A DNA stretch of 64,000 nt, from positions 261,443,386 to 261,507,385 of the forward strand of contig NC_081406.1 in assembly GCF_030272615.1 (NCBI RefSeq), in the 5' to 3' direction. Positions 1 to 12,346 of this stretch are shown one piece after another. Position 1 is the first letter of the stretch, and the number at the start of each line of letters is the position of its first letter. Origin of the DNA: Cryptomeria japonica. Its lineage: Eukaryota; Streptophyta; Pinopsida; Cupressales; Cupressaceae. The position numbers were made by a program, and so were the translations under genes. The notes under the pieces were generated by a model. It was not told where the DNA came from. It saw only the letters and a list, made by a program, of their open reading frames with translations, and made no database searches.

Positions 1-3000
1 CCACATGTGTTAGAACAACGTATGACCCCTTAGGACACCATAGGACATGATATGGTCCTTAGGGGTCATGTGGTGTGTTAAGGGGTCATATGGTGTGGTT
101 ATGGGTTATGTAGGTTCCTAATGGGACAACACATGTGTTATGACACCATACCCCTTAGGAAACCATACAACCCCTTAGGACATCATATGGTCCTAAGGGG
201 TCATATGGTCTGCTAAGGGTCCATATGGTGTCATTAGGGGTCATGTGGGGTCCTAAGGGACCACATATGTGCTAGAACACCATATGACCTCTTAGGACAC
301 CATATGACCCCTTAGAACATCATATGCTCTTAAGGGGTCATATGGTGTGCTAAGGCATCATATGGTGCCATTAAGGGTCATGTGGGGTCCTTAGGGGTCA
401 CATATGCATTAGAACACCGTATGACCCCTTAGGACACCATATGACCCCTTAAAACATTATATGCTCCTAAGGGGTCATATGGTGTGCTAAGGGGTCATAT
501 GATGTCGTTAAGGGTCATGTGGGGTCAATGGGTTCATACATGTGTTAGAACACTGTATGACCCTTGAGGATGCCATAGGACCCCTTAGGACATCATATGG
601 TCCTAAGGGGGCATGCGGTGTGCTAAGGGGTCATATGGTGTAGTTAGGGGTCATGTGGGGTCCTAATGAGACAACACATGTGTTATGGCACCGTATGACC
701 CCTTATGACACCATACGTCCCCTTAGGGAACAATATGACCCCTTAGAACATGATACGACCCCTTAGGACATCATATGGTCCTAAGGGGTCATACGATGTG
801 ATAAGGGGTCATGTCAGGTCATTAGGGATCATGTGGGGTCCTAATGGTGTCACAGATGTGTTAAAACACCATATGACCCCTTAGGACGCCATATGACCCA
901 GGCTTAGGACATCATACAGTCCTAAGGGGTCATATGGTATCGTTAAGGGTCATGTGGGGTTCTAACACGTGTGGCCCCATTAGGACCCCACATGACCCCT
1001 AATGACACTATATGACCTATTCGGACATCATATTCTCATAGTGGGTCATATGTTGTTCTAAGAGGTCATATGGTGTCGTTAGAACACCATATGACCCCTC
1101 AGGACACCATATGACCTAGGAGGACATGATATAGTTGTAAGGGGTCATGGTTTGTTAAGGGGTCATATGGTGTCGTTAGGGGTCTTGTGGATTTCTAATG
1201 ATGCCACGCATGTTAGAACACCATATGACTCATTAGGACACCATACGACCCCTTAGGACATCATACAGCTCTAAGGGGTAATGTGGTATGCTAAGGGGTC
1301 ATATGGTGTCGTTAGGGGTAGTGTGTGGTCCTAATGAGGTTACACATATGTTACAACATCATATGACCCATTAGGATACCATATGATCATTTAGGACATC
1401 ATATGGTCGTAAGGGGTCACATGATGTCGTTAGGGGTCATGTGGGGTCCTAATTGGGCCACACATGTGTTACAACATCATATGACCCCTTTGGACACTAT
1501 ACGACCTCTTTGGACATCATTTGGTCCTAAGAGGTCATGTGGTGTGCTAAGGGGTATGATGGTGTCATTAGGGGTCATGTGGGATTCTAGTGGTGCCACA
1601 CATGTGTTACAACACCATATGACCCCTTAGGACACCATATGACCCCTTAGGACACCATACGACCCCTAAGGACATCATATGGTCCTAAGGGGTCATGTGG
1701 TGTGCTAAGGGATTTTATGGTGTCGTTAGGGATCATGTGGGGTCCTAATGGGGCCACACATGTGTTACGACACCATATGACCCCTTAGGACACCACACGA
1801 CCCCTTAGGACACCGTACGGTCCTAAGGGGTCATGTGGTGTGCTAAGGGGTCTTATCGTGTCGTTAGGGGCCATGTGGGGTCTTAATGGGACCACACGTG
1901 TTACAACACCATATGACCCCTTAGGACACCATATGAGGGGTGGCCCCATTAGGACCCCACATGACCCCTAACGACACCATAAGACCCCTTAGCACACCAC
2001 ATGACCCCTTAGGACATCATATGGTCCAAAGGGGTCGTATGGTGTGCTAAGGGGTCATATGGTGTTATTAGAGGTCATGTGGGGTCCTAATGGGGCCACA
2101 CTTGTGTTACAACACCATATGACCCATTAGGACACCACATGGCTTCTTAGGACGTTATATGCTCCTAAGGGGACATGTGGTGTGCTAAGGGGTCACATGA
2201 TGTTGTTAGGGGTCATTTGGGGTGTTGAGGGGTCTTATGGTGTCGTTAGGGGTCATGTGGGGTTCTAATGGGGCCACACATGTGTTACAACACCATATGA
2301 CCCCTTAGGACATCATATGCTCCTAAGGGGTCACATGATGTCATTAGGGGTCATGTGGGGTCTTAAATGGGACACACGTGTTGCAACACTATATGACCCC
2401 TTAGGACATCATACGATCCTTTAGGATATCATACGATCCTAAGGGGTCATGTGGTGTGCTAAGGGCTCATATTGTGCTGCTAGGGGTCTTGTGGGATCCT
2501 AATGGGGCCACACATGTGTTACAACACCATATGACCCATTAGGACACCATATGACCCTTAGGACATCATATGCCTGTAAGGGGTCATGTGGTGCGCTAAG
2601 GGGTCAAATGATATTATAAAGGGTCATGTGGGGTCCTAATTGGGTCACACATATGTTACAACACCATATGACCCCTTAGGACATCATACGACCCCTTAGG
2701 ATATCATATGGTCCTAAGGGGTCGTGTGGCGTGTTAAGGGGTCATATGGTGTCTTTAGGGGTCTTGTAGGGTCCTAATGGAGCCACACATGTGTTAGAAC
2801 ACCATATGACCTCTTAAGACACCATACCACCCCTTGGGACTCATATAGTCCTAAGGGGTCATGTAGTGTGCTAAGGGGTCATATGGTGTCGTTAGGGGTC
2901 TTGTGGGGTCCTGATAGGGCCACACATGTGTTAGAATACCATATGACCCCTTAGGACACCATATGACCTCTTAGGACATCATATGGTCCTAATGGGTCAT

Positions 3001-3528
3001 GTGGTGTGCTAAGGGGTCATATGGTGTCGTTAGGGGTCATGTGAAGTCCTAATGGTGTCACACATGTGTTATAGCACCATATGACCCATTAGGACACCAT
3101 ATGACCCCTTAGGACATCATATGCTCCTAAGGGGTCATATGGTGTGCTAAGGGGTCACATGATGTTGTTAGGGGTAATGTGGGGTCCTAATTGGGCCACT
3201 CGTGTGTTACAACACCATATGACCTCTTAGGACATCATATGCTCCTAAGGGGTCATATTTTGTGCTAAGGAGTCATATGGTGTCGTTAGGGGTCATGTGG
3301 AGTCCTAAGGGGCCACACATGTATTAAAACACCATATGACCACTTAGGATATCATGCATGGTCCTAAGGGGTCATACGGTGTCATTGGAGGTCATGTGGG
3401 GTCCTAATGGGGTCACGCATGTTAGAACATCATATGACCCCTTAGGACATCATATGGTCTTAAGGGGTCATATGGTGTGCTAAGGGACCTTATATGACAT
3501 CGATAGGAGTCATGTGGGGTCTTAAGGT
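1..3528. repeat. Satellite array, about 137-bp monomer with internal inverted blocks
   Basis: About 25 tandem units fill the left edge and continue beyond it. The recurring phrase around ACACATGTGTTACAACAC recurs at about 2,515, 2,651, 2,790, 2,927 and 3,065, giving a period of 136-139 bp; other intervals (96, 178, 206 bp) show local gains and losses. Each monomer is built from 20-bp blocks: CATATGACCCCTTAGGA repeated two or three times, then its exact reverse complement TCCTAAGGGGTCATATG repeated three or four times, then a GGGGTCATGTGGGGTCCTAA part. The short reading frames inside are shadows of the repeat and no gene is supported. It looks like heterochromatic satellite DNA; location (centromeric, subtelomeric or interstitial) cannot be told. 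Confidence 0.95.
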
Positions 3529-3556
3529 GGAGAGAGAGAGAGGGGGGGGGTGTGGG
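3526..3556. repeat. GA/G microsatellite at satellite edge
   Basis: A (GA)n run passes straight into a run of nine G at the point where the 137-bp satellite stops. Such purine tracts are common at the ends of tandem arrays. Confidence 0.85.
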
Positions 3557-3587
3557 AATATAATGTGCTAAGATATTGAGGGACAAT

Positions 3588-3735
3588 ATACATGCATATA
3601 TTTTACATACATACATGTATACATACACATATTATATACATATGCATACACATATACATGCACATATTATATACATATAGACATAGACATGTTATATACA
3701 TATGTATACACATATTATATACATACATGTCTATT
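3588..3735. repeat. ATACATA-rich simple repeat
   Basis: Low-complexity sequence made of ATACATA, TATATAC and ACATATT words, imperfect in length. No gene. Confidence 0.85.
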
Positions 3736-3765
3736 TCTATATATTGGAATGTTTTTATGTTAGCA

Positions 3766-3882
3766 TAACCCATACGGGTTTTCGCTCTCTAGAACACATA
3801 TGGGCTTTTATTTTTATAACCTCGTATGCCCTTTTGTTTCCATAAACTCATTTGCGCTTTTAATTAAAAAAACTCGTTCGCA
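3766..3882. repeat. Five degenerate copies of a 26-bp repeat
   Basis: The phrase AACYCRTAYGSGCTTTT recurs at about 3,768, 3,794, 3,820, 3,845 and 3,871. Copies have drifted but keep the 25-26 bp spacing. Confidence 0.65.
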
Positions 3883-4683
3883 TTTAGCATGTTTAGGCTT
3901 GTGAATAGGCTTGGATGACAAGACTAAGGATTGGGAGTTTGATTTCCCTTCATCCCTCCTTTTTGACGTGTTTTGTTTGATCAAATTGGTTTATCAATTT
4001 TGTCATCATCAAGTTTACATCTCATCAACTGGGTATTTCTAAAATTGCCATCATAATTTCACCCATCTTCTAAGCTTTCTAACCATATAATTTTTAAAAA
4101 ATTTGAAGAACATTAACATTTTAATCTTGAATTTCTTTTACCATTGTCTCTATAGTTCTCAAAGACGTGTACCATTTTTTTAATAATTTTCTATCTACTT
4201 ATCCAAATTTTAAAAACTTTATATATTTTTGTAGTGCACTTTATTCTTTACACTTTAAAAAAAAAATTGTATTTTCGATTATTTTGGTGCAAGTTATGCT
4301 TCGCACACGAACATGTACTTGTATTCGGGATGTGCCCATTTCGAAAAAACAAAGAAAAAAAACCCTCAACAGAAAATTACAAAAAAATACACAACTTCTA
4401 GTGCTCACTCTTAATTATCTTTCTACCAAAGAATTTGTCAAAATATAAAATCTAACTATGACATTTTTTATGTGCACGTCAAACACTATGTTATGTTTTT
4501 CAGAAAAAATCAGGAATTGTTTTTCATGCACGAAGGATTTGACCCCCTTAATCTTATCCAATTTTGAAAAAAAATAATAGTTTGGAAACTAGCTTCAAAG
4601 TACTACAATATTTGTTCTTTGAGTATCTTCATATTTTGAGTAAACGAGTCTCAAATTTCTCCTCCAAGTTCAAGTTTATCTAA
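3883..4683. other. AT-rich spacer, no gene seen
   Basis: An open stretch on the plus strand at 4,167-4,448 is AT-driven, has no recognisable motif and is not supported as a gene. Nothing else stands out. Confidence 0.5.
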
Positions 4684-5425
4684 TTATAGAAAAAGGTGTC
4701 CACTTATACCCCCTTTTTTGCACACCATATTGGTGCACTTACCCAGAATACAGAGACCAACAACACTATTCTGGACAACACTTTGGCTAATGTTCACCAG
4801 AATATCCAGATTCTTGTGAAACTTGATGATAGTATCCTCCAACATCTTAATCATTTTGTCATGATCAATTTTCATAACCTTCACATCACTAACCACCTCT
4901 TTAATTAAAGCCAACATTTTCTTTTGGTCATCCTTGCTCTTCCTCGAATCAACCCCCCTTTCCAAATTGTCAACCCTACTAGAAAGGGTCTGTAAGCTCT
5001 CTTTAATGATGTTAATCTCTAAAATGATCCAGTTAGATAGTTTGAAGTGCCCCAAAGAACCATTCTTCACAAGGCTCATGACATCCTCTATGTGTTCCAA
5101 GGAATTAAGATCTAGAAAGACATCCTCAGCACCCTCAAGATTCTCATAAGCAGTCAGAATATCCTTGTCCAACTTCTCAAATTCTTTGTTCATAACAACA
5201 TCCTCAATTCTCAAATCATCCCTAATAGTAAGTTACCCCTTATCCACAATACCTTTATTCCCCTTATCTACATCCCTTCTCTTGGCTTTTTTATCCAATT
5301 TACCTTTTTTAGCTACAAAGGGCCTAAAAAAATCCCTTTCCTCAATGCTCTGTTCATCTCATATCTCCTTTCCCTTCTCCTCATCCCCAAAGCTTAGCCT
5401 TTTTATCAGGTTTAAGTTTCTAAAT
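4684..5425 (-). other. Unassigned coiled-coil open block, proximal half
   Basis: A minus-strand open segment of about 176 codons, rich in Lys, Glu, Asp, Leu and Ile, with heptad-like hydrophobic spacing (for example around LSSRVDNLERGV) that suggests a coiled coil. Upstream of it lies a short basic stretch (KKGKLDKKAKRRDVDKG) in the same frame beyond an in-frame stop. The block ends exactly at the Copia-1 target-site duplication, and similar-looking sequence resumes on the other side of that element (12,347-13,300), so it was one region before the insertion. I do not recognise the family. It could be the end of an old mobile-element ORF without pol, or the remains of a host gene. Confidence 0.35.
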
Positions 5426-6796
5426 TGTAAGGAAAACACAATGCAAAAACGCCTTCCTAATGTCAATTAGCAGGGGAGATCATACAAGAATGCAGTTTAA
5501 CACTTTTACAGAACGTTAAGAATAACATAGACAAAACACATAGAATCAACACAGAGACAGAACACCAAGAATTACGTGGGAAAACCCTTTTGGGAAGAAA
5601 ACCCACCACCAACATTTGAAACATTTTATTTCTAGTAAATGAATTTACAATAAAGTTTCAGTCTGCAACTACAAGTATTTGTTCTTAGATTCTTACGAAC
5701 TGGACACTACAATCGGCATATGATATCAGTCACATTCACCATAGTTATCCAATGGCTTCATATATCAGATTGTCGACAGTTCATCTAAGCAACTGCACCA
5801 ACAGTTTGAAGTCTAACCATCTGCGTCGGTCTGCATTCATGAGAAACACAATATCCCACATGCACCAGGAAGTCGGGTCGGTTTGTACTCATATACAGCG
5901 ACAAGACCATCTTCAATGTTTAAGTGTTTATCTTTTGGACTTTGGTTCGAGCGCACACCCATAGTCAGTCTCTACTCCATCGGTCATCAGAAAGACCACA
6001 AAAGCATTGCTCTGATCTCCTAATGAACCAGCAACTCCACTAATGCGGCTCCATCTTGTCAACCCGATCACCGATATCAACCCGATTGCCAAAGGCGACC
6101 TCATCGGGTATTGGTGTAGCAAACAACCAATTTTCCCGATCTCCGATAATACCCTGATCACCGAAGGCAATTCCATCGGGTCATCGGCAAGACAACCAAA
6201 CAGCTATCCCGATCGTCCGATCTTCCTTGATCTCTTTCTGCGCTTCACCACGTGGCACCCCCTGATTGGCTCTGGGGTCCCTGTCCTGACACCTTAGCAC
6301 GACCTCACTAACCGCTAGGAATGAAGCTCTTCTTTGTCACTGGGTTGCGATGGATATTCTAACGATCAGTTTCCCATTGCGACCTAGCGACCACCGTTGG
6401 ATCAACCTTGATCTGCTTGATCGTTATCTCACCTGAGTTGCTCTCTTGTCGGGCCCCATCACTTGGTCGCCAGGCCACGATAGATAACGTTCGTGCATCT
6501 CGCCATAGTGGTATAGCAACAGTTGTTGATCCACCTTCAACCTGCATAGTCTTTAACTCGCTTATTTTTACACGTGCTTTGTCGCCAAGCCGCGAGGAAT
6601 AACTTTTGATCATCTTCCCATCGCAGTATAGCGACAGCCGTTGGATCATCTCGAACTTGCTCACCTGATAGCCGATCAAAAGAAGAGGGTTCCATCGGCC
6701 CATCGGCAAGAGTCACACCGACAGTTGTTCCATCAGGATAGGTTACTTCAATCAATCTGAACACAATTCAAGTTAATTTGAGGCACATTTCCAACA
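5426..6796 (-). repeat. Copia-1 3' LTR
   Basis: 1,371 bp, the same length as its partner. It contains a cluster of CCGAT/ATCGG words at about 6,058-6,190 and three degenerate copies of a 115-130 bp unit anchored on TAGCGACnnnCGTTGGATCA-like words at about 6,385, 6,514 and 6,629. Both features are also in the partner LTR, so they predate insertion. Confidence 0.93.
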
Positions 6797-6839
6797 AACT
6801 CCCACTCGATGAGGAATTCATTGGACCGATTACCATTCC

Positions 6840-9520
6840 AGACGTTATTGAGAAATATGGGTATCAAGACCCATAGAATTATAACACCACCTGAACTTGT
6901 GAGTGCTCACAGGTTTCGTCAAGGCATCTACAACATTTTCCAAAGTGTCTACCTTGTTAAGATAAACATTCCCATCTTCCACCATGTCACGAACAAAGTG
7001 ATATTGAACATCAATATGCTTCGATCTGGCATGGAAAGTAGGATTCTTCACCAAACATATGGCACTTTGACTGTCACTCCAAATTTCAACCGGTCCTGCA
7101 TCAAAATCAATATTTGAACTCAAACGCCTAAGCCAGACAACTTCTTTACAAGCATGTGTGGCTGCCATGTATTATGCCTCTGTAGTGGACAAAGCGACTA
7201 CAGATTGTCGCTTGCTCATCCAACTATATGCTCCACCATTCATGACAAAAATATATCCACTGGGGAATCTTTTGTTGTCTATGTCTCCTACCCAATTAGA
7301 ATCCACAAAATCACATACATTGAGAGTTTTATTTGAATCATCAGAATGACCATGATAGCACATAGAAAAATATGAAGTTCCCTTCAGCTATCTAAACACC
7401 CTCTTTACAGCATCCCAATATGGCCTTCCTAGATTCGACATAAACTTACTAAGTACTCCCACTAGTTGGGCAATGTCTGGTCTTGTACAAACCATTGCAT
7501 ACATCAAACTATCAATAGAACTTGCATAAGGTACACTTTTCATGTCTTCTATCTCTTTTGGAGATTTTGGACTGTCAAGCACAGACAACTTAGTTCACTG
7601 TAAGACGGGAACAACCTGTGATTTACAGTCAGACATATGAAACCTGTCAAGAACATTGGTTATATACTTTCTTTGGTTGTGCCAAAGTTTCCTCTTAGAT
7701 CTATCCCTTTTGATCTCCATTCCCAGAATGTAATTTGCTGCTCCTAAGTCCATTTTCAAATTTCATAGATAACTGAGATTTTAAGTTTGAGATCATACCT
7801 TTTGTATTTCCTATGAACAGTATGTTGTCTACATACAAAGCTATGATAAGAATCCTATCACCTTCAGTTTTGTAGTAAACACAATGATCAGCTTTTGATC
7901 TCACAAATCCCAAGGACAAAACAAATGTATCATACTTTTGATACCACATTCTGGGAGACCGTTTCAAACCATACAAAGACTTCTTGAGTCTGCATACCAA
8001 ATGTTCTTTACCTTTTTCTACAAAGTGCTTAGGTTGAGACATATAAATCTCTTCTTCAAGATCACCATGAAGAAACGTTGTCTTCACATCCATCTGCTCA
8101 ATCTCCCAAGCATATGCTGCTGCAAGTGACAAGAGAAATCTGATAGATGTCAGTTTAGCCATAGGAGACAATATCTCTCCATAGTCAATACCTTCCTTTT
8201 GAGAATACCCCTTTGCAACCAATATTGTTTTGTACTTGTCAATGTTGCCATCTGGACCATACTTCTTTTTGAATACCCACTTGCAGACTACAAGATTTCT
8301 GCCTTTAGGCAATGGCACCAAATCCCAAGTTCCACTTTTATCCAATGATGACATTTCATCATTCATGGCTTCCAACCAGGAATCTGAATCAAACATTTTA
8401 ATAGCTTCTTTGGCAGTCCTAGGCTCATCAATATCTACAAGTAAAGCATAAGAACAATTAACATTCAACATAGAGTGATTATACTTATTATGTGTATACC
8501 TATTAGGTTTCAGCCTCTCTCGAGTAGATCTTCTCAGCTCTGGTGTTGAGGCTTCTTGAGGTTCAATAGGAGGCTCATCATCATGTTCATCAGATTTACT
8601 TGAACTGCTTGAACTCTCCTCATCTTCAGGTATCTCTGGAGATTCTTCCTTAGCTGGAGGAATTTCAACCTCAGCTTCTCCTTGCTTTCCTATGTTGTGT
8701 TCTAGTGACATAGGTTTCAGCTCATGAAAAATCACACTTATGTTGTACATAACCTTACCAGTCACTGGATTCCAAAGTTTGTATCCTTTCACACCAACTC
8801 CATAGCCAATGAAGATACATTTCACAACTTTGTTATCCAACTTAGATCTATTAACATCAGGCACATGAGCATATGCCTTTGCACCAAAAACACAAAGGTG
8901 CCTTAAAGAAGGTTTCTTACTAGACCATGATTCCATAGGTGTTTTGACAACCAATGCTCAAGTAGGAGAGCGATTCAATAGGTAACATGTTGTAGCAACT
9001 GCTTCAGCCCATAATTTTTGTTCCAGCCCAGCTCCGCTCAACATGCTTCTTGCTTTCTCCATTAGAGACCGATTCAACCTTTCAGCAACTCCATTTTGTT
9101 GTGGAGTGTAAGGTATAGTCTTATGTCTCTTAATTCCATGATCAACACAATACTTGTCGAAATCTGCACTACAGTATTCACCACCATTGTTTGTTCTTAA
9201 ACATTTAATCCTTCTCCCAGTCTGATTTTCAACAAGGTTCCTAACCTCCTTAAACCGACTGAACACTTCTGATTTACTTTTAAGAAAGTATACAAATGCC
9301 CTTCTTGAATAATCATCTACAAAAGATACATAGTACTTAGACTTAGACAGAGAAGGAACATCCACTGGACCAAACACATCAGAGTGAACATAATCCAGAA
9401 TGTCAGAAGACTTATGAGAACTGGAATAAAACTAAACATGGTTATGTTTTCCATATATGCAGTGTTCACAAAAATCGAACTCAAAACTACAATCATACAG
9501 ACCTTCAACCAGATTCTTAT
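6840..9520 (-). pseudogene. Copia-1 pol region (integrase, RT, RNase H)
   Basis: Reading from high to low coordinate: the GAG-pre-integrase Cys/His region (LWHNRLGH ... CEHC) near 9,430-9,590, the integrase core at about 8,960-9,400 (WxLDD-type motif FVDDYSR, then PQQNGVAER), integrase C-terminal and acidic linker at 8,500-8,950, RT at about 7,700-8,480 (WVFKKK, QMDVKTTFLHG, LYGLKRSPRMWY), and the RNase H region at 6,845-7,370 (DSNWVGD, QSVVALST). This is a fossil and is broken in several places. Confidence 0.88.
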
Positions 9521-9559
9521 TCTTCAAATCTTTTAAACCTTTTTCACCTATGTGGCCTA

Positions 9560-10852
9560 ACCTATTATGCCAGAGCATTGTTTTCTTAGCATGAAGTTTA
9601 GCTTCCAATGAATTACCATTATGCATCATTACAGTTGTCTTAACTAACTTTTCAAAGGTTACATTACAACATATAGGTTCAGCATTTAACTTATACAGTG
9701 TACCAATGTGATCACCCTTTGCAAGTACAATGGAACCCCTAGTCATCTTGCAACCACCAGATACAAATATAACTTGTACTCTAGCATCATTAAGTTTACT
9801 TACAGAGAGAAGGTTTCTTGCCAGACCTGGTATATGAAGAACTCCATTGATCCCCTTCACTTTACCATCTGGGAATTGAATTTTAATTCTACCTCTCCCT
9901 ACAATCTCCAACTTAGAATCACTAACCAAGTATACCTTTCCACCAACATACGGTTCATACTTCGAGAACCACTCCTTCTGGGAGGTCATGTGAAAAGATG
10001 CACTAGAATATACTAACCAGGTGTCATCTGAGGTAGGCACTGTTAGGGCTGCTACAAATGCATCGACATCACTCTGAGAAGATTCAGTGTTAGAATACTT
10101 CTTCTTCTTCTCCTCCTCCTTGCAATCCTTTCGAATATGCCCTTTTTCCCCACAGTTCCAACACTTCACCTTTGACTTCTTGCCTAGAGATTTTGATCTC
10201 TCTTGAGACTTGGACTTGGACTTCTTTCCTTTCTTCTTGTCTTTGTCCTTCAGTCTGCCTCGAACAGAGAGTGCATCTTTTATCGTCTTAGAAGACTTCT
10301 TTCTCATTTCTTCTGACAAAAGAGTATTAACCATAGTATCCATCTTGAACTGATTCATAGTACCACTGATAGCCATCACTAAGTGATTCCAAGAGTCAGG
10401 CAATGAACACAACAACAACATGCAACGTTCTTCTTGCTAAATGGTCACACCAACAGAAGTTAACTGTGGAAGAACCATGTTGAATGCATTCAAATGGCCT
10501 GTCAATGGTGTTCTTGCATCCATCTTCAGAGAGTACAACTTCTTCCTCAAAAAAAAGTGTATTCACCAAGGATTTGCCTTGATAAATATCTCCCAACTTA
10601 TTCCAGAGAAGATGTGCAGTCTTCTCCTCATGGATGTTTAATAGAATAGAATCAGCAAGACAACCTGATTAGACCCCTTGCCTTCCAGTCGGCTAATTCC
10701 CAATCCTCTTGCTTCATGCCTGTAGGTTTATGCCCAGACATAGCAATCCAAAGGTCTCGATCGACTAACAAGTCTTCCATCTTGAGTTTCCATAGTTCGA
10801 AACTGGAACCATTAAACTTCTCCATGTCTATGTACCTTGAGGTGCTCGCCAT
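9560..10852 (-). pseudogene. Copia-1 gag and protease-like region
   Basis: Gag begins with a Met at 10,852 followed by ASTSRYIDMEKFNGSSFELW, typical of the copia gag N-terminus (F-x-G-x-x-F-x-x-W-K). A Lys-rich stretch precedes one CCHC zinc knuckle (CWNCGEKGHIRKDC, 10,122-10,163), the nucleic-acid-binding part of the nucleocapsid. A protease-like region follows at about 9,960-10,040. A fossil. Confidence 0.85.
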
Positions 10853-10970
10853 CTTAACCTGTAAAAAAAACAAGTAGACAATCTGCAAGACTCCCACTGA
10901 AACAAAACTGACACAAAAAACCAACCCTACCCAACAAGGATAACAAAACAGGCCAAGCTCTGATATCACT

Positions 10971-12341
10971 TGTAAGGAAAGCACAATGCAGAAACGCCTT
11001 GCTAATGTCAATTAGCAGGGGAGATCATACAAGAATGTAGTTTAAAACTTTTACAGAACACTAAGAATAACATAGACAAAAGACATAGAATCAACACAGA
11101 GACAGAACACCAAGAATTACGTGGGAAAACACTTTCGGGAAAAAAACCCACCACCAACAGTTGAAACACTTTATTTCCAGTAAATGAATTTACAATAAAG
11201 TTTCAGTCTGCAACTATAGGTATTCGTTCTCAGATTCTTATGAACTGGACACTACAATCGACATACGATATCAGTCACATTCACCATAGTTATCCAATGG
11301 CTTCATATATCAGATTGTCGACATTTCATCTAAGCAACTGCACCAACGGTTTGAAGTCTAACCATCTGTGTCGGTCTGCATTCATGAGAAACACAATATC
11401 CCACATGCACGAGGAAGTTGGGTCAGTTCGTATTCATATACACCGACAAGACCATCTTCAATGTCCAAGTGTTTATCTTTTGGACTTCGCTTTGAGCGCA
11501 CACCCGTAGTCAGTCTCTACTCCATCGACCATCGAAAAGACCACAAAAGCATTGCTCTAATCTCCTCATGAACCAGCGACTCCACTAATGCGGCTCCATC
11601 TTGTCAACCCGATCATCGATATCAACCCGATCGTCGAAGGCGACCTCATCGGGTATCGGTGTAGCAAACAACCAGTTCTCCCGATCTTTGATAATACTCC
11701 GATCACCGAAGGCAATTCCATCGAGTCATCAGCAAGACAACCAAACAGCTATCCCGATCATCCGATCTTCCTTGATCTCTTTCTACATTCTGCCACGTGG
11801 CACCCATTGATTGGCTCTGGGGTCCCTACCCTACCACCTTAGCACAACCTCACTAACCGCTCGGAATGAAGCTCTTCTTTGTCGCTGGGTCGCGATGGAT
11901 ATTCTAACAAGCAGTTTCCCATCATGACCTAGCAACCACCGTTGGATCAACCTTGATCAACTCGACCGTTATCTCACCTGAGCTGCTCTCTTGTCAGGCC
12001 CCACCACTTGGTCGCCAAGCCGCGATGGATAACATTCGTGCATCTCGCCATAGCGGTATAGCGACAGTCGTTGATCCACCTTCAACCTGCACAGTATTTA
12101 ACTCGCTTCTTTTTGCATGTGCTTTGTTGCCAAGCCGCGAGGAATAACTTTCGATCATCTTCCCATTGCAGTATAGCGACAACCATTGGATCATCTTGGA
12201 CTTGCTCACCCAATAGCCGATCACAAGAAGAGGGTTCCATCAGCCCATCAGCAAGAGTCACACCGACAGTTGTTCCATCAGGATAGGTTACTCCGATCAA
12301 TCTGAACACATGTCAAGTTAATTTGAGGCACATTTCCAACA
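10971..12341 (-). repeat. Copia-1 5' LTR
   Basis: Partner of the 5,426-6,796 LTR with the same length and the same internal repeats. It lies on the primer-site side and so would have held the promoter. Confidence 0.93.
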
Positions 12342-12346
12342 TAAAT

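Larger units (their letters stand above)
5426..12341 (-). mobile_element. Copia-1: Ty1/copia LTR retrotransposon fossil (Tork-like)
   Basis: Two 1,371-bp LTRs (5,426-6,796 and 10,971-12,341) begin TG and end CA and are flanked by the 5-bp duplication TAAAT (5,421-5,425 and 12,342-12,346). The element reads on the minus strand: beside the 10,971 LTR is a primer-binding site like the initiator tRNA-Met complement (TGATATCAGAGC, 10,959-10,970), and beside the 6,796 LTR a purine tract ending GTGGGAGTT. Parts in order: gag, zinc knuckle, protease-like region, integrase, RT, RNase H, which is the copia order. The motifs suggest the Tork/Tnt1 branch; that assignment is moderate. Overall structure is complete, but the coding part is broken in several places (of the order of six). 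In the first 213 LTR bases 15 differ, about 7 percent, so it is old. Confidence 0.93.

Noticed and set aside
1403-1630. Open frame inside the satellite encoding a repetitive peptide
   Set aside because: It is a by-product of the repeat; the frame is not kept between monomers.
1-3528. CRISPR-like spaced repeats
   Set aside because: There are no unique spacers; all intervening sequence is also repeated, and the context is plant nuclear DNA.
3896-3950. tRNA-like B box (GGGAGTTTGATTTCCC) suggesting a SINE
   Set aside because: No convincing A box at the right distance and no tail; too weak to list as an element.
4167-4448. Plus-strand open frame of 93 codons
   Set aside because: AT-rich, low complexity, no domain and no neighbouring signal.
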